DNA of 64,000 nucleotides from Maribacter sp044594925. GTDB taxonomy: Bacteria > Bacteroidota > Bacteroidia > Flavobacteriales > Flavobacteriaceae. Under the pieces are notes generated by a model. It was given only the letters and a program-made list of their open reading frames with translations, did no database searches and had not been told where the DNA came from. Made by a program: the position numbers and the translations under genes. Shown in pieces: positions 17,908 to 26,831 of this stretch. The first letter of the stretch is position 1. Each line of letters starts with the position of its first letter. The stretch covers positions 1,736,001-1,800,000 of the forward strand of contig NZ_CP138991.1 in NCBI RefSeq assembly GCF_044594925.1. Reading direction: 5' to 3'.

Positions 17908-18465
17908 CTATTTTTCTTCAAGTAAGGTATCGAGTAGCGTAAATACAGTATCGTTGTCCCAATCCGCAATGGCATTTTGATGTACGACTACTGCTCCTTT
18001 TTTGTCTAAAATATAAGAACCAGGCGGCTTCAACAACGTTAGTGGACTTGGGTCACCAACAATTTGATATGTTACCGGAAAAGTATAACCGTTTTTTTTC
18101 ATAAACAATTCTACTGGTGCTCGTTCCTCATTGGTGATGATATAGAATGCTACCCTTCCCTCATACTTGTCATATAAGGTCTGTATGTCATTCAATTGTG
18201 CTTTTGAAGGCAAGTGCCATGAAGCCCAGAAGTTGATAAAAACAACTTTACCTTTGGCTTTCTCAAAACTAAAAAAATCCCACTCAGCATCCTTTAGTCT
18301 CCAATCATAATCAGCAATGCTACCTCTGTTTTCAGCTTGGATAATAGTAGGTGAAGTAGCAAATAATCGGTTTAGCACTATTTTACTATAATCACCCAAT
18401 GGAGTAACAAAAAAAGATAGTACAAAGGCAATTATGAATAAGGTATAGACAGTCTGTTTTCTCAT
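17908..18465 (-). CDS. TlpA-like thioredoxin-fold protein without cysteines
   Basis: 185 residues. One N-terminal membrane anchor (about 5-22) precedes a TlpA/AhpC-TSA thioredoxin fold facing the periplasm. The usual WxxWCxxC active site reads WASWHLPSK, so both catalytic cysteines are replaced (H84 and S87), and the protein has no Cys anywhere. The rest of the fold is kept, including the buried VVFINFWAS strand and a Pro before the PGSYILD strand. I checked the codons (TGG CAC TTG CCT TCA). It therefore cannot do thiol-disulfide exchange and may be a chaperone-like or binding protein. It stands alone between crt genes and aconitase. Confidence 0.85.
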   Translation of the reverse strand: MRKQTVYTLFIIAFVLSFFVTPLGDYSKIVLNRLFATSPTIIQAENRGSIADYDWRLKDAEWDFFSFEKAKGKVVFINFWASWHLPSKAQLNDIQTLYDKYEGRVAFYIITNEERAPVELFMKKNGYTFPVTYQIVGDPSPLTLLKPPGSYILDKKGAVVVHQNAIADWDNDTVFTLLDTLLEEK

Positions 18466-18491
18466 TTTACGTACGTAGTTCCCAAAACTAA

Positions 18492-18519
18492 AAAACTCCC
18501 GAGGATTATCGGGAGTTTT
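18492..18519 (-). terminator. Rho-independent terminator after aconitase
   Basis: An 11-bp perfect inverted repeat (aaaactcccga / tcgggagtttt) with a 6-nt loop; reading on the minus strand it continues into TTTTTTAG. It lies 20 bp downstream of the aconitase stop. Confidence 0.85.
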
Positions 18520-18538
18520 CAGAAACTATTTAAGCTGT

Positions 18539-20812
18539 TTAGGCTGCATTTTCTCGTTTAATTACGTTCAAAGCAGACCCCTCGTTAAACCATCCTATCT
18601 GGGCAGCATTGTAAGTATGGTTAACTTTGATCGTATCCTTACTACCGTCTGCATGTACAATCTCTATAGTTAAAGGTTTATCCGGTGCAAAATCTGCAAT
18701 GTCCACGAAATTGAAAGTATCATCCTCTTGTATTAAATCATAATCACTTTCATTAGAAAAAGTAAGACCGAGCATTCCTTGTTTCTTCAGGTTGGTTTCA
18801 TGAATCCTTGCGAATGACTTTACCAAAACTGCTGCAACGCCAAGATGTCTGGGCTGCATGGCTGCATGCTCTCTAGAGGAACCTTCACCATAATTATGAT
18901 CACCTACAACAATAGATTTTATACCCGCAGCCTTATAAGCTCTTTGCGTATCAGGAACACCTCCGTATTCTCCCGTAAGTTGATTTTTTACAAAATTGGT
19001 TTTCTTATTATAAGCATTTACAGCTCCAATAAGCGTATTGTTAGCAATATTATCTAAATGTCCTCTAAAACGTAACCATGGTCCCGCCATAGAAATATGG
19101 TCGGTCGTACATTTTCCAAAGGCTTTAATAAGCAGCTTAACCCCCTGTAATTCTTCATTTTTAATAGGCACGAAAGGGTCTAGGAGCTGTAGTCGCTCAG
19201 AAGAGTCATCCACAACGACCTGCACACCAGAACCATCTTCCATAGGTGCTAAAAATCCAGCATCTTCTACTTCAAATCCTTTTGGAGGAAGTTCCCAACC
19301 CGTTGGTTCGTCAAATCTGACCTCTTCACCATTTTCATTTATCAGTGTATCTTTCATTGGATTAAAATCTAATCTGCCCGCAACCGCTATAGCCGCCGTA
19401 ATCTCTGGAGAAGCTACGAAAGCGTGTGTATTGGGATTACCATCTGCGCGCTTAGCAAAGTTTCTATTGAAAGAATGTACAATACTATTCTTTGGAGCAT
19501 TTTTGGGATCACTATAACGTGCCCATTGTCCTATACAAGGTCCACATGCATTGGTGAATATCTTGGCATCCAAATCTTCGAAAATACCTAAAATACCATC
19601 TCTTTCCGCGGTAAAGCGAACTTGCTCAGAACCAGGATTAATACCTAATTCCGCTTTCATTTTTAGTCCTTTATCCAAAGCTTGCTGCGCTATGGAAGAA
19701 GCGCGGGATAAATCTTCGTAAGAAGAATTAGTACAAGATCCTATTAATCCCCATTCAACTTGAATGGGCCAGTCATTCGCTGTCGCCTTTTCAGTCATTG
19801 TACTACCAACGGGAGTAGAAAGATCAGGTGTAAACGGTCCGTTTAATAAAGGATTTAATTCCGTTAAGTCTATATCTATTACCTGATCAAAATACTGTTC
19901 AGGGTTAGCATATACATCCGAATCGGCCGTTAAATATTCTTTAACTTGGTTTGCCGCGTCGGCTACATCAGCTCTATCCGTGGCTCGTAAATAACGCTCC
20001 ATAGATTCGTCATACCCAAAAGTAGAGGTCGTTGCACCTATTTCAGCTCCCATATTACAAATGGTACCTTTACCTGTGCAGGAGAGTGCTTTTGCACCAG
20101 GGCCAAAATATTCCACTATAGCTCCCGTACCACCCTTAACGGTAAGTATTTCTGCAACTTTGAGAATTACATCCTTTGGCGCTGTCCAACCAGAAATATT
20201 TCCTGTTAGTCTAACACCGATCAACTTTGGGAACTTAAGCTCCCAAGCCATACCTGCCATTACATCCACTGCATCTGCACCACCAACACCGATAGCGACC
20301 ATTCCCAAACCACCTGCATTTACAGTGTGAGAATCGGTACCTATCATCATTCCGCCAGGAAAAGCATAATTCTCCAGCACAACTTGATGTATAATACCTG
20401 CGCCTGGTTTCCAAAATCCGATTCCATATTTGTTAGAAACGGACTCTAAGAAATCAAAAACCTCCGCACTGGAAGTATTTGCAAACTTCAAATCTGCCGC
20501 AGCACCATTCTTAGCCTGTATTAAGTGATCACAATGCACGGTTGTTGGCACGGCCACTTTTGGTTTACCAGCCTGCATAAATTGAAGCAAAGCCATTTGA
20601 GCTGTTGCATCTTGACACGCAATACGATCTGGAGCAAAATCTACATAATCCTTACCTCGGACAAATGCCTTGTTAGGGTTACCGTCCCATAAATGGGAGT
20701 ATAATATTTTCTCCGAAAGGGTTAGTGGTTTACCCACAATCTCACGAGCTTTGTCAACTCGTTCCGCCATGTTGGCGTAAACCCCTTTGATCATATCGAT
20801 ATCGAATGCCAT
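18539..20812 (-). CDS. acnA: Aconitate hydratase, mitochondrial type
   Basis: 757 residues of the 4Fe-4S aconitase family, nearer to the mitochondrial form than to AcnB. The cluster cysteines are in GLIGSCTNSSYED and NACGPCIGQW. Other family features are GTDSHTVNAGGLGM and, in the swivel domain, GDHNYGEGSSREHAA. It interconverts citrate and isocitrate in the TCA cycle. It stands alone, with a terminator at 18492-18519; its promoter should be in 20813-20974, where I see no gene. Confidence 0.95.
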   Translation of the reverse strand: MAFDIDMIKGVYANMAERVDKAREIVGKPLTLSEKILYSHLWDGNPNKAFVRGKDYVDFAPDRIACQDATAQMALLQFMQAGKPKVAVPTTVHCDHLIQAKNGAAADLKFANTSSAEVFDFLESVSNKYGIGFWKPGAGIIHQVVLENYAFPGGMMIGTDSHTVNAGGLGMVAIGVGGADAVDVMAGMAWELKFPKLIGVRLTGNISGWTAPKDVILKVAEILTVKGGTGAIVEYFGPGAKALSCTGKGTICNMGAEIGATTSTFGYDESMERYLRATDRADVADAANQVKEYLTADSDVYANPEQYFDQVIDIDLTELNPLLNGPFTPDLSTPVGSTMTEKATANDWPIQVEWGLIGSCTNSSYEDLSRASSIAQQALDKGLKMKAELGINPGSEQVRFTAERDGILGIFEDLDAKIFTNACGPCIGQWARYSDPKNAPKNSIVHSFNRNFAKRADGNPNTHAFVASPEITAAIAVAGRLDFNPMKDTLINENGEEVRFDEPTGWELPPKGFEVEDAGFLAPMEDGSGVQVVVDDSSERLQLLDPFVPIKNEELQGVKLLIKAFGKCTTDHISMAGPWLRFRGHLDNIANNTLIGAVNAYNKKTNFVKNQLTGEYGGVPDTQRAYKAAGIKSIVVGDHNYGEGSSREHAAMQPRHLGVAAVLVKSFARIHETNLKKQGMLGLTFSNESDYDLIQEDDTFNFVDIADFAPDKPLTIEIVHADGSKDTIKVNHTYNAAQIGWFNEGSALNVIKRENAA

Positions 20813-20974
20813 TCTCTGTTTGTTTTAAGGTTAAAGCAATATTGTAAATTTAAGAAAATCTAAGGGGCATTTAAAACTTTCTAAGAATGAAAAGTTCGTT
20901 TTTAGGAAATTAATAGATTTAAAACACCACATCTAGTAAAGTCTATGCGCCCATCATCAATAACACCAGAAAAT

Positions 20975-21949
20975 TTAATTTATTATGATATTGCTTAAAG
21001 CAAGCTTATCAATAATATCTTCTTCGGTAATCCCTTCCGCCTCGGCCTTGTAGTTTTTGATAATCCGATGCTTTAAAATACCTTTTACGACAGCTTGGAC
21101 ATCTTCAATGTCCGGAGAATATTTTCCATTAATCGCTGCGTTTGCCTTTGCTCCTAAAATTAAATTTTGAGACGCGCGTGGACCAGCTCCCCAATCCACA
21201 TATTGTTTCACATAATCAGAAGCAGAATCCAAGTTAGGTCTTGTGCTATTCACTAATTTAACCGCATATTCCACAACGTTGTCCGGAACAGGTATACGGC
21301 GAACCAAATCCTGAATCGCTATGATCTCATTAGCTGAGAACTGCGGAATGACCTTGTTCGTAGCCATAGAAGTTGTGTTCTTAACTACCTGAATTTCTTC
21401 TTCTATTGAGGGATATTTCAATTCAATGGCAAACATAAAACGATCTAATTGCGCTTCCGGTAGTGGATACGTGCCTTCCTGCTCAATAGGGTTTTGAGTA
21501 GCCAAAACAAAATACGGCAGCTCTAACTTATGTTGGTGACCAGCAATAGTCACTGCACGTTCCTGCATAGCCTCTAATAAAGCTGCTTGTGTTTTTGGTG
21601 GTGTTCTGTTTATTTCATCAGCTAGGATGATATTAGAAAATATTGGTCCTTTTATGAATTTGAAATTCCTAGCTTGATCCAGAACTTCGCTACCCAAAAT
21701 ATCACTTGGCATTAAATCTGGAGTAAATTGTATTCTTTTAAAATCTAACCCTAAAGCTTGGGCAATGGTATTTACCATTAAAGTTTTAGCCAGACCTGGA
21801 ACACCAATAAGCAAAGAATGCCCTCCTGTATAAATAGACAATAAAATCTGTTCAATAACAGTTGTTTGACCAACAATAATTTTACCTATTTCTTTTTTAA
21901 GCGCATTATGTTTTTCAACCAAATTGTTAAGCGCGGCAACGTCTGACAT
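20975..21949 (-). CDS. MoxR-family AAA+ ATPase
   Basis: 324 residues from the ATG at 21949; an upstream in-frame start would overlap the preceding gene by 74 bp and adds an atypical N-terminus. Walker A is GVPGLAKT, Walker B is IILADEINR, and sensor 1 is in VLATQNPIEQEGTYPLPEAQ, all classic for MoxR. These ATPases act as chaperones, often loading metal or activating VWA-domain partners. No VWA gene is next to it here. It begins 4 bp after the SurA-like gene, so it may be co-transcribed with the foldases. Confidence 0.93.
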   Translation of the reverse strand: MSDVAALNNLVEKHNALKKEIGKIIVGQTTVIEQILLSIYTGGHSLLIGVPGLAKTLMVNTIAQALGLDFKRIQFTPDLMPSDILGSEVLDQARNFKFIKGPIFSNIILADEINRTPPKTQAALLEAMQERAVTIAGHQHKLELPYFVLATQNPIEQEGTYPLPEAQLDRFMFAIELKYPSIEEEIQVVKNTTSMATNKVIPQFSANEIIAIQDLVRRIPVPDNVVEYAVKLVNSTRPNLDSASDYVKQYVDWGAGPRASQNLILGAKANAAINGKYSPDIEDVQAVVKGILKHRIIKNYKAEAEGITEEDIIDKLALSNIIIN

Positions 21950-21953
21950 ATTT

Positions 21954-23402
21954 TTATTCCTTAACCCAGTTATTGGCGAAATCGCAGGTTCTATTTGCTT
22001 CGTTAACACTAATGTAAGTATCCTCAATATGCTCGTCCATCCATTTTTTTATGGCGTTGAACTGCTTCTCTGTAAGCGCCAATTGCTGAATCTTTGTATA
22101 ATCCTTGGCAAAATCCGCAGTATGCTCATCAAACCTATTGGACACTTGAACAATTTTGTATTTAGGTGCACCTCCCCTTGGGTCTTCTTCGATTAATGGA
22201 TAGGATATTTCATTATCCTTTAAATTTCTGACCTGATTATATAAAGATGGATCCATTTTAGTTAGTTCAAACCTAGAACTAAAATCTTGCGGGTTTCTAA
22301 GTAACCCACCATCGAACTTGGTTTCTTTTTCATCAGAAAAATTCAATGCCGCCTCGGCGAAGGTAAATTCACCATCCATGATTTTCTTACGAATAGTATC
22401 CAGCTCTTTTTTAGCCTCTTCCATTGCCGCATCTGGTATCTCTGGTTGTAACAAAATATGCCTTAAATCCAATTCCTGACCTCGAATCTTTTCTATGTAA
22501 ATGATATGATAACCAAACTGGGTTTCAAAAGGCTCAGAAACCTCACCCTCTTTTAAACTGAAAGCAACATCCTTAAATTCTTTTACAAAACCTGATTTTT
22601 TGGTAATACCATTATATAATCCACCTTTAGATTTAGAGCCTGGATCTTGGGAATATAAAATAGCTTTAACGCTAAAACTAGCGTCGTTATCTTCAATATC
22701 TGCCTTGATCTGATTTAATTTATCCACTACTTTTTGCTTTTCGGCATCAGTAGGTTTTGGTTCTTTAACTATCTGAGAAATCTCGAGCTCAGCACCAAAT
22801 ACAGGTCTTTCACTTTCTTGAATTTTATTAAAAAATTGACGAACTTCTTCTGGGGTTATCTCTATGTCCTTAACAATGTTTTGCTGCATTCTTTCCGAAA
22901 GCATACGTAGTTTATTGATTTTATAAAGCTCCTCTCTAAAACTAGCCTCATCTTGTTTTTTATAGTATTTTAACACCTTGTCCATTGAACCGATCTGTTG
23001 CACCAACGATTGCAGTTGACGATCTCCAGTAGCATTTACTTCATCATCTGACACCAAGATAGAATCTTGAACGGCTTGGTGCGCATACAAACGATCCTCC
23101 ATTAACTTACCGAGAAGTCCACAATGAGTAATATCTTCTGTAGATGCACCCTGACTTTTTAAATCGATCAAGGTCTTTTCTATATCGGAATCTAATATCA
23201 CGTAATCTCCCACTACGGCAGCTATGCCATCTAGTTTAATTTTCTTGAAATTAGAAGTGGAGTCCTTCTTTTCAGAAACCTTTGCCTCGGCTATAGATTC
23301 CATAGGTTCTACTTGGTTATCCGTAACGGCTGGTATGGAGTCCTGTGCGCTTATTAAAAAGGAACATAAACTCATAAGTAAAAATAAAATTGACTTATTC
23401 AT
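21954..23402 (-). CDS. SurA-like periplasmic peptidyl-prolyl isomerase
   Basis: About 482 residues. The ATG at 23402 gives a good signal peptide (MNKSILFLLMSLCSFLISAQ) and an 8-bp overlap with the upstream gene. The mature part has a SurA_N-like helical region (about 30-160) followed by two parvulin domains (about 170-280 with FGYHIIYIEKI, and 280-390 with LDLRHILLQ and DGGLLR). It assists folding of outer-membrane proteins. The upstream lipoprotein is a related foldase, so the pair probably works together at the outer membrane. Confidence 0.9.
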   Translation of the reverse strand: MNKSILFLLMSLCSFLISAQDSIPAVTDNQVEPMESIAEAKVSEKKDSTSNFKKIKLDGIAAVVGDYVILDSDIEKTLIDLKSQGASTEDITHCGLLGKLMEDRLYAHQAVQDSILVSDDEVNATGDRQLQSLVQQIGSMDKVLKYYKKQDEASFREELYKINKLRMLSERMQQNIVKDIEITPEEVRQFFNKIQESERPVFGAELEISQIVKEPKPTDAEKQKVVDKLNQIKADIEDNDASFSVKAILYSQDPGSKSKGGLYNGITKKSGFVKEFKDVAFSLKEGEVSEPFETQFGYHIIYIEKIRGQELDLRHILLQPEIPDAAMEEAKKELDTIRKKIMDGEFTFAEAALNFSDEKETKFDGGLLRNPQDFSSRFELTKMDPSLYNQVRNLKDNEISYPLIEEDPRGGAPKYKIVQVSNRFDEHTADFAKDYTKIQQLALTEKQFNAIKKWMDEHIEDTYISVNEANRTCDFANNWVKE

Positions 23403-24270
23403 TTTTTGTAAATATTTCAAATTCTTTATCCCTGATTGCTTCATCGATGATTTCAGTTTCTAGTTTACGTAGGTAGTCTATTTTTCTACGACTTAATAAA
23501 ACTTGTTTTATGGTAGGTGAAATAAAAGAGAGCGGAGCAATATCATTTACCTGCTTAACATCCTCTATTTTACCCAAATATACCGCCATTGAATCCTCCA
23601 ATTCAAAAAATTGTGATTTTTTTAAGTACTTATCTTCATTATCGGCGGTTATAGCAGGGATTTCTTCTAGGACCCTAGAGGAAGTTACCCAAAGAGAATC
23701 GTTAAAATGCAACTTCTTAAATTGTACGCCAATGGAATCCAAATAAACGATATCATCGGGATTAAAATTTTTTAAACTTTTACTAACCTCTTCTTTATTC
23801 AGAAAAGTCTTCGGTAGTTCTATGAACCTAATTTTGACAAGACGTTCTTTTAATTTAAAGTTTTCCTTCTCTAATTCATAAAACTCTTCTAATTGTTTCT
23901 GGGTAATCAAGGAATCTGCCCCTTGACTCACAAGAGCTTCCTTATAAGCCCTAGTGTATAAATCTGTTCTGTAATTAGCTACGAGAGCATCGAATTCTTT
24001 TAACTTCTCCTCGGATAAATTAATTTTAGATTTTGATAACAATAATTGTCTAGATGCCCAACTATTGATGTAGTTAGATACGAAAGACGCACTATCTACT
24101 TTAGACATTCCGGAAGTAATTAAATTTGCGATATCTTCTTTATACAAATATGCCTCACCTACTCTAGCCAAAGGTGCACGCACCTCTTTCTTTTTAAAAT
24201 AATCATCGCAGGATGTTAACAGCAGGACGAATGCGAATACACCAAATACTAAAACCCTTAATGTTGACAT
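23395..24270 (-). CDS. SurA_N-like periplasmic lipoprotein
   Basis: About 291 residues from the ATG at 24270; an upstream start would add a Cys-rich tail with no support. The signal has a lipobox, LLLTSC followed by DD, so it is a lipoprotein. The helical region resembles SurA_N/PpiC foldases (RVGEAYLYKEDI, then SWASRQLLL), but I see no complete parvulin catalytic domain. Its 3' end overlaps the SurA-like gene by 8 bp. It is likely a foldase accessory factor; a direct isomerase role is uncertain. Confidence 0.8.
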   Translation of the reverse strand: MSTLRVLVFGVFAFVLLLTSCDDYFKKKEVRAPLARVGEAYLYKEDIANLITSGMSKVDSASFVSNYINSWASRQLLLSKSKINLSEEKLKEFDALVANYRTDLYTRAYKEALVSQGADSLITQKQLEEFYELEKENFKLKERLVKIRFIELPKTFLNKEEVSKSLKNFNPDDIVYLDSIGVQFKKLHFNDSLWVTSSRVLEEIPAITADNEDKYLKKSQFFELEDSMAVYLGKIEDVKQVNDIAPLSFISPTIKQVLLSRRKIDYLRKLETEIIDEAIRDKEFEIFTKNE

Positions 24271-24361
24271 CTTATTAAAAAGCATTTGGCAAAAATAGCA
24301 AATACAAAATCCCTCGCAAGAACAGCCTACTTTACTTAACACAATTTTAGGGGCTACTATC

Positions 24362-24369
24362 TAATTTTG
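24362..24369 (+). promoter_or_regulatory. Bacteroidota -7 element
   Basis: TAATTTTG matches TAnnTTTG and lies 54 bp before the TTG start at 24424. It fits a promoter for the small gene plus the serine hydrolase. No clear -33 box. Confidence 0.4.
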
Positions 24370-24423
24370 CTATTTTAGCAGTAGAAAATTTTTCATCCAT
24401 TTACCTAAATCAATCCTAACCAA

Positions 24424-24672
24424 TTGGCAAAAAACATTAAGCTCATCTGGGATTTTAGAGGGCCTGCGGCCTTACCCACAGCGATACACCACGAAAAACA
24501 TCTTCAGGATTATATAGCCATTGAAGAAATTAGCTTAAATATTACCGGCCATCAGCAATTGAACGATATGCATAGTATTGCATATATGGTGGTAGAAGAA
24601 AAAAATATGGCTACCGTAAGAGATATGTTGAAACCACATCGTGGTGAGCTCTACAACGCTAAAATAGATTAA
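24424..24672 (+). CDS. Conserved-looking small protein, function unknown
   Basis: 82 residues with a TTG start; no ATG is available before residue 48. The protein is soluble, contains several His (AIHHEKHLQDY), and has no signal peptide. I do not recognise a domain. Its stop codon directly abuts the ATG of the serine hydrolase, so the two are likely co-translated. The strict spacing supports a real gene. Confidence 0.65.
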   Translation: MAKNIKLIWDFRGPAALPTAIHHEKHLQDYIAIEEISLNITGHQQLNDMHSIAYMVVEEKNMATVRDMLKPHRGELYNAKID

Positions 24673-25809
24673 ATGAAAAAAATAATCCTCATTTTATTAA
24701 TGGCACTATTTACGCTTAGTTCTTGCCAAAATAATGAACAAAATAAAGATCTATTAACACTTGCACTAGCATCTGAAAAACCTGCCATTAAACGAGTAAT
24801 GGATAGTGTTGACCAATATGAAGTTCAAATAAGGTATACAAGAATAAATCGTATTGGGGATAGCATAAGTTTTGAAGATCATGACTTTCAAGTAGACGAT
24901 GACAATTATTTTTATCCCGCTAGTACAGTAAAATTCCCGGTTGCAGTTATGGCTTTGGAAAGACTGAACGAAACGGACACGCTTGCTATGAACACTAGGT
25001 ATTATGTTGAGGGAGATTCCTTAGAAAGCACATTTGCGCAAGACGTTTCCCAAATATTTGCCGTAAGCGATAATTTGGCGAACAACAGACTAATAGAGTT
25101 TTTAGGTCAAGATGCCATAAACCAAGGTTTAGAAGCAAAAGGACTGTTTCCGGTACGAGTGTCGCATAGGCTAGGTTACCATACGGATGAGTTAAGCACA
25201 AAACCACTCATCATATACCTTAACGATAGTACAACAACGCCTACAGCACCTTCCCTTAATAGCGCCCCACATCCGTTAAAGCTGAATTCCATAAGCAAAG
25301 GCAATGGTTACTACGAAAATGAGGTGTTAATAGAAGAACCCTTCGACTTCAACCTTAAAAATTATTATCCCATTAGCACACAGCATCAGTTGTTAAAACG
25401 AATAATTTTTCCGGAAAAATTTGCGCCCAACGAACGTTTTAGCATATCTGAGAACCAACGTAATTTCTTATTGGAAGCAATGCACACGCTACCAAGAAAA
25501 GTGGGTTATGATGCTAAGAACTATTATGACGGTTATTGCAAATTTTTTATGTACGGAGACACAAAAGAAAACATACCAACGCATATCAAAATCTACAATA
25601 AAGTTGGCTTTGCCTATGGAACCTTAACGGACTGCGCCTATATAAAGGATGAGAAAAACAATATAGATTTTATGATTACTGCTACCATCCTAGTAAACAA
25701 AGATGGTATTTTCAATGATAACGTTTACGAGTACGATACCGTAGGCATACCGTTTTTAGCAGAATTAGGAAGAGAATTACATCGCCTAGAAATAGAAAGA
25801 AAGGATTAA
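24673..25809 (+). CDS. Class A beta-lactamase-like serine hydrolase (lipoprotein)
   Basis: 378 residues. The N-terminus is a lipoprotein signal, LFTLSSC then QNN. The Ser-x-x-Lys nucleophile motif is in PASTVKFPVAVM, and an SDN-like second motif is in AVSDNLANNRL. A KVG turn near KVGFAYGTLTDCAYI may stand in for KTG. The fold fits beta-lactamase2 (PF13354) proteins, many of which are not true beta-lactamases. A role in peptidoglycan or peptide hydrolysis at the envelope is plausible. Its resistance potential cannot be judged from sequence. Confidence 0.82.
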   Translation: MKKIILILLMALFTLSSCQNNEQNKDLLTLALASEKPAIKRVMDSVDQYEVQIRYTRINRIGDSISFEDHDFQVDDDNYFYPASTVKFPVAVMALERLNETDTLAMNTRYYVEGDSLESTFAQDVSQIFAVSDNLANNRLIEFLGQDAINQGLEAKGLFPVRVSHRLGYHTDELSTKPLIIYLNDSTTTPTAPSLNSAPHPLKLNSISKGNGYYENEVLIEEPFDFNLKNYYPISTQHQLLKRIIFPEKFAPNERFSISENQRNFLLEAMHTLPRKVGYDAKNYYDGYCKFFMYGDTKENIPTHIKIYNKVGFAYGTLTDCAYIKDEKNNIDFMITATILVNKDGIFNDNVYEYDTVGIPFLAELGRELHRLEIERKD

Positions 25810-25830
25810 TTACATTTCCACCATTACGCT

Positions 25831-26562
25831 ATGCAAGAAGAAAACAAATTAACCAGGATAAATAAATTTCTAAGCGAAGCTGGCTATTGCTCGAGGAGAG
25901 CGGCAGACAAACTTATTGCGGAAGGTCGGGTGACCATTAATGGAATAGTGCCTGAAATGGGAACCAAAATTTCACTTAACGATACAGTACATGTTGATGG
26001 CGAATTAATTAATTCAAAAACCGATGAAAATGTGTACTTGGCATTCAACAAGCCAATTGGTATCGTCTGTACAACGGATACTGGTGTTGAGAAAGACAAC
26101 ATTATCGATTTTATCAATTACCCAAAAAGAATTTTCCCAATCGGAAGGTTAGACAAACCAAGTGAAGGCTTAATCTTTTTAACTAATGATGGTGATATCG
26201 TAAATAAAATTCTACGGGCTAGAAACAATCATGAAAAGGAATATTTGGTTACCGTTGACAAACCTATAAATTCAGATTTCTTGAACAAAATGAGAAATGG
26301 AGTTCCAATTTTGGATACCATTACGCGAAAATGCCAAGTTTTTGAAGTAAGTAAGTATCAATTTCGTATAATCTTGACGCAGGGACTAAATAGACAAATA
26401 CGACGAATGTGCGAATACTTGGACTTTAGGGTAAAAAAACTGAAACGTATCAGAATAATGAACGTCAATCTAGACTTACCTGTAGGTAAGTGGAGAAATC
26501 TGACCACAAAAGAATTAGAAGAAATAAATAGATTAGTAAGCACCTCGTCTAAAACTTACTAA
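25831..26562 (+). CDS. rluF: 23S rRNA pseudouridine synthase RluF
   Basis: 243 residues. An N-terminal S4 RNA-binding domain (TRINKFLSEAGYCSRRAADK) is followed by the RsuA/RluB-type catalytic domain, with catalytic Asp in GRLDKPSEGLIFLT. The segment LNRQIRRMCEYLDFRVKKL then KRIRIMNV points to the RluF subgroup, which modifies U2604 of 23S rRNA in E. coli. The gap to the serine hydrolase is 21 bp. RluB is the main alternative. Confidence 0.88.
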   Translation: MQEENKLTRINKFLSEAGYCSRRAADKLIAEGRVTINGIVPEMGTKISLNDTVHVDGELINSKTDENVYLAFNKPIGIVCTTDTGVEKDNIIDFINYPKRIFPIGRLDKPSEGLIFLTNDGDIVNKILRARNNHEKEYLVTVDKPINSDFLNKMRNGVPILDTITRKCQVFEVSKYQFRIILTQGLNRQIRRMCEYLDFRVKKLKRIRIMNVNLDLPVGKWRNLTTKELEEINRLVSTSSKTY

Positions 26563-26831
26563 AATGCTAACTAGCGTCCGCTTGCAAACACAACAATTTG
26601 TAGAACCTATTTAATTCTTTTCTCTACTTTTCTTACCCTAACTTTTAAGAATTCTCAAATCTCGAAAAGCTGCGTTACGAATCTGTGATTTTATTGGGTT
26701 TGTTACAAAAGGCAGTTAATCCAATTAGTTACGTGAAAATTATGAAAACAACTTTATAATTTAAGATATTTTATGATGCTACTCCTCTTAAAACCATTAA
26801 CTTAGATTTACAAAAATTTGCAAAGAAAATC

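Noticed and set aside
19038..19517. 159-codon plus-strand open frame
   Set aside because: Lies within aconitase on the opposite strand; composition is a mirror of the real frame.
24673..25809. True antibiotic-resistance beta-lactamase
   Set aside because: Only the SxxK and SDN-like motifs are seen, with no clear KTG; the lipoprotein signal and family breadth do not justify a resistance call.
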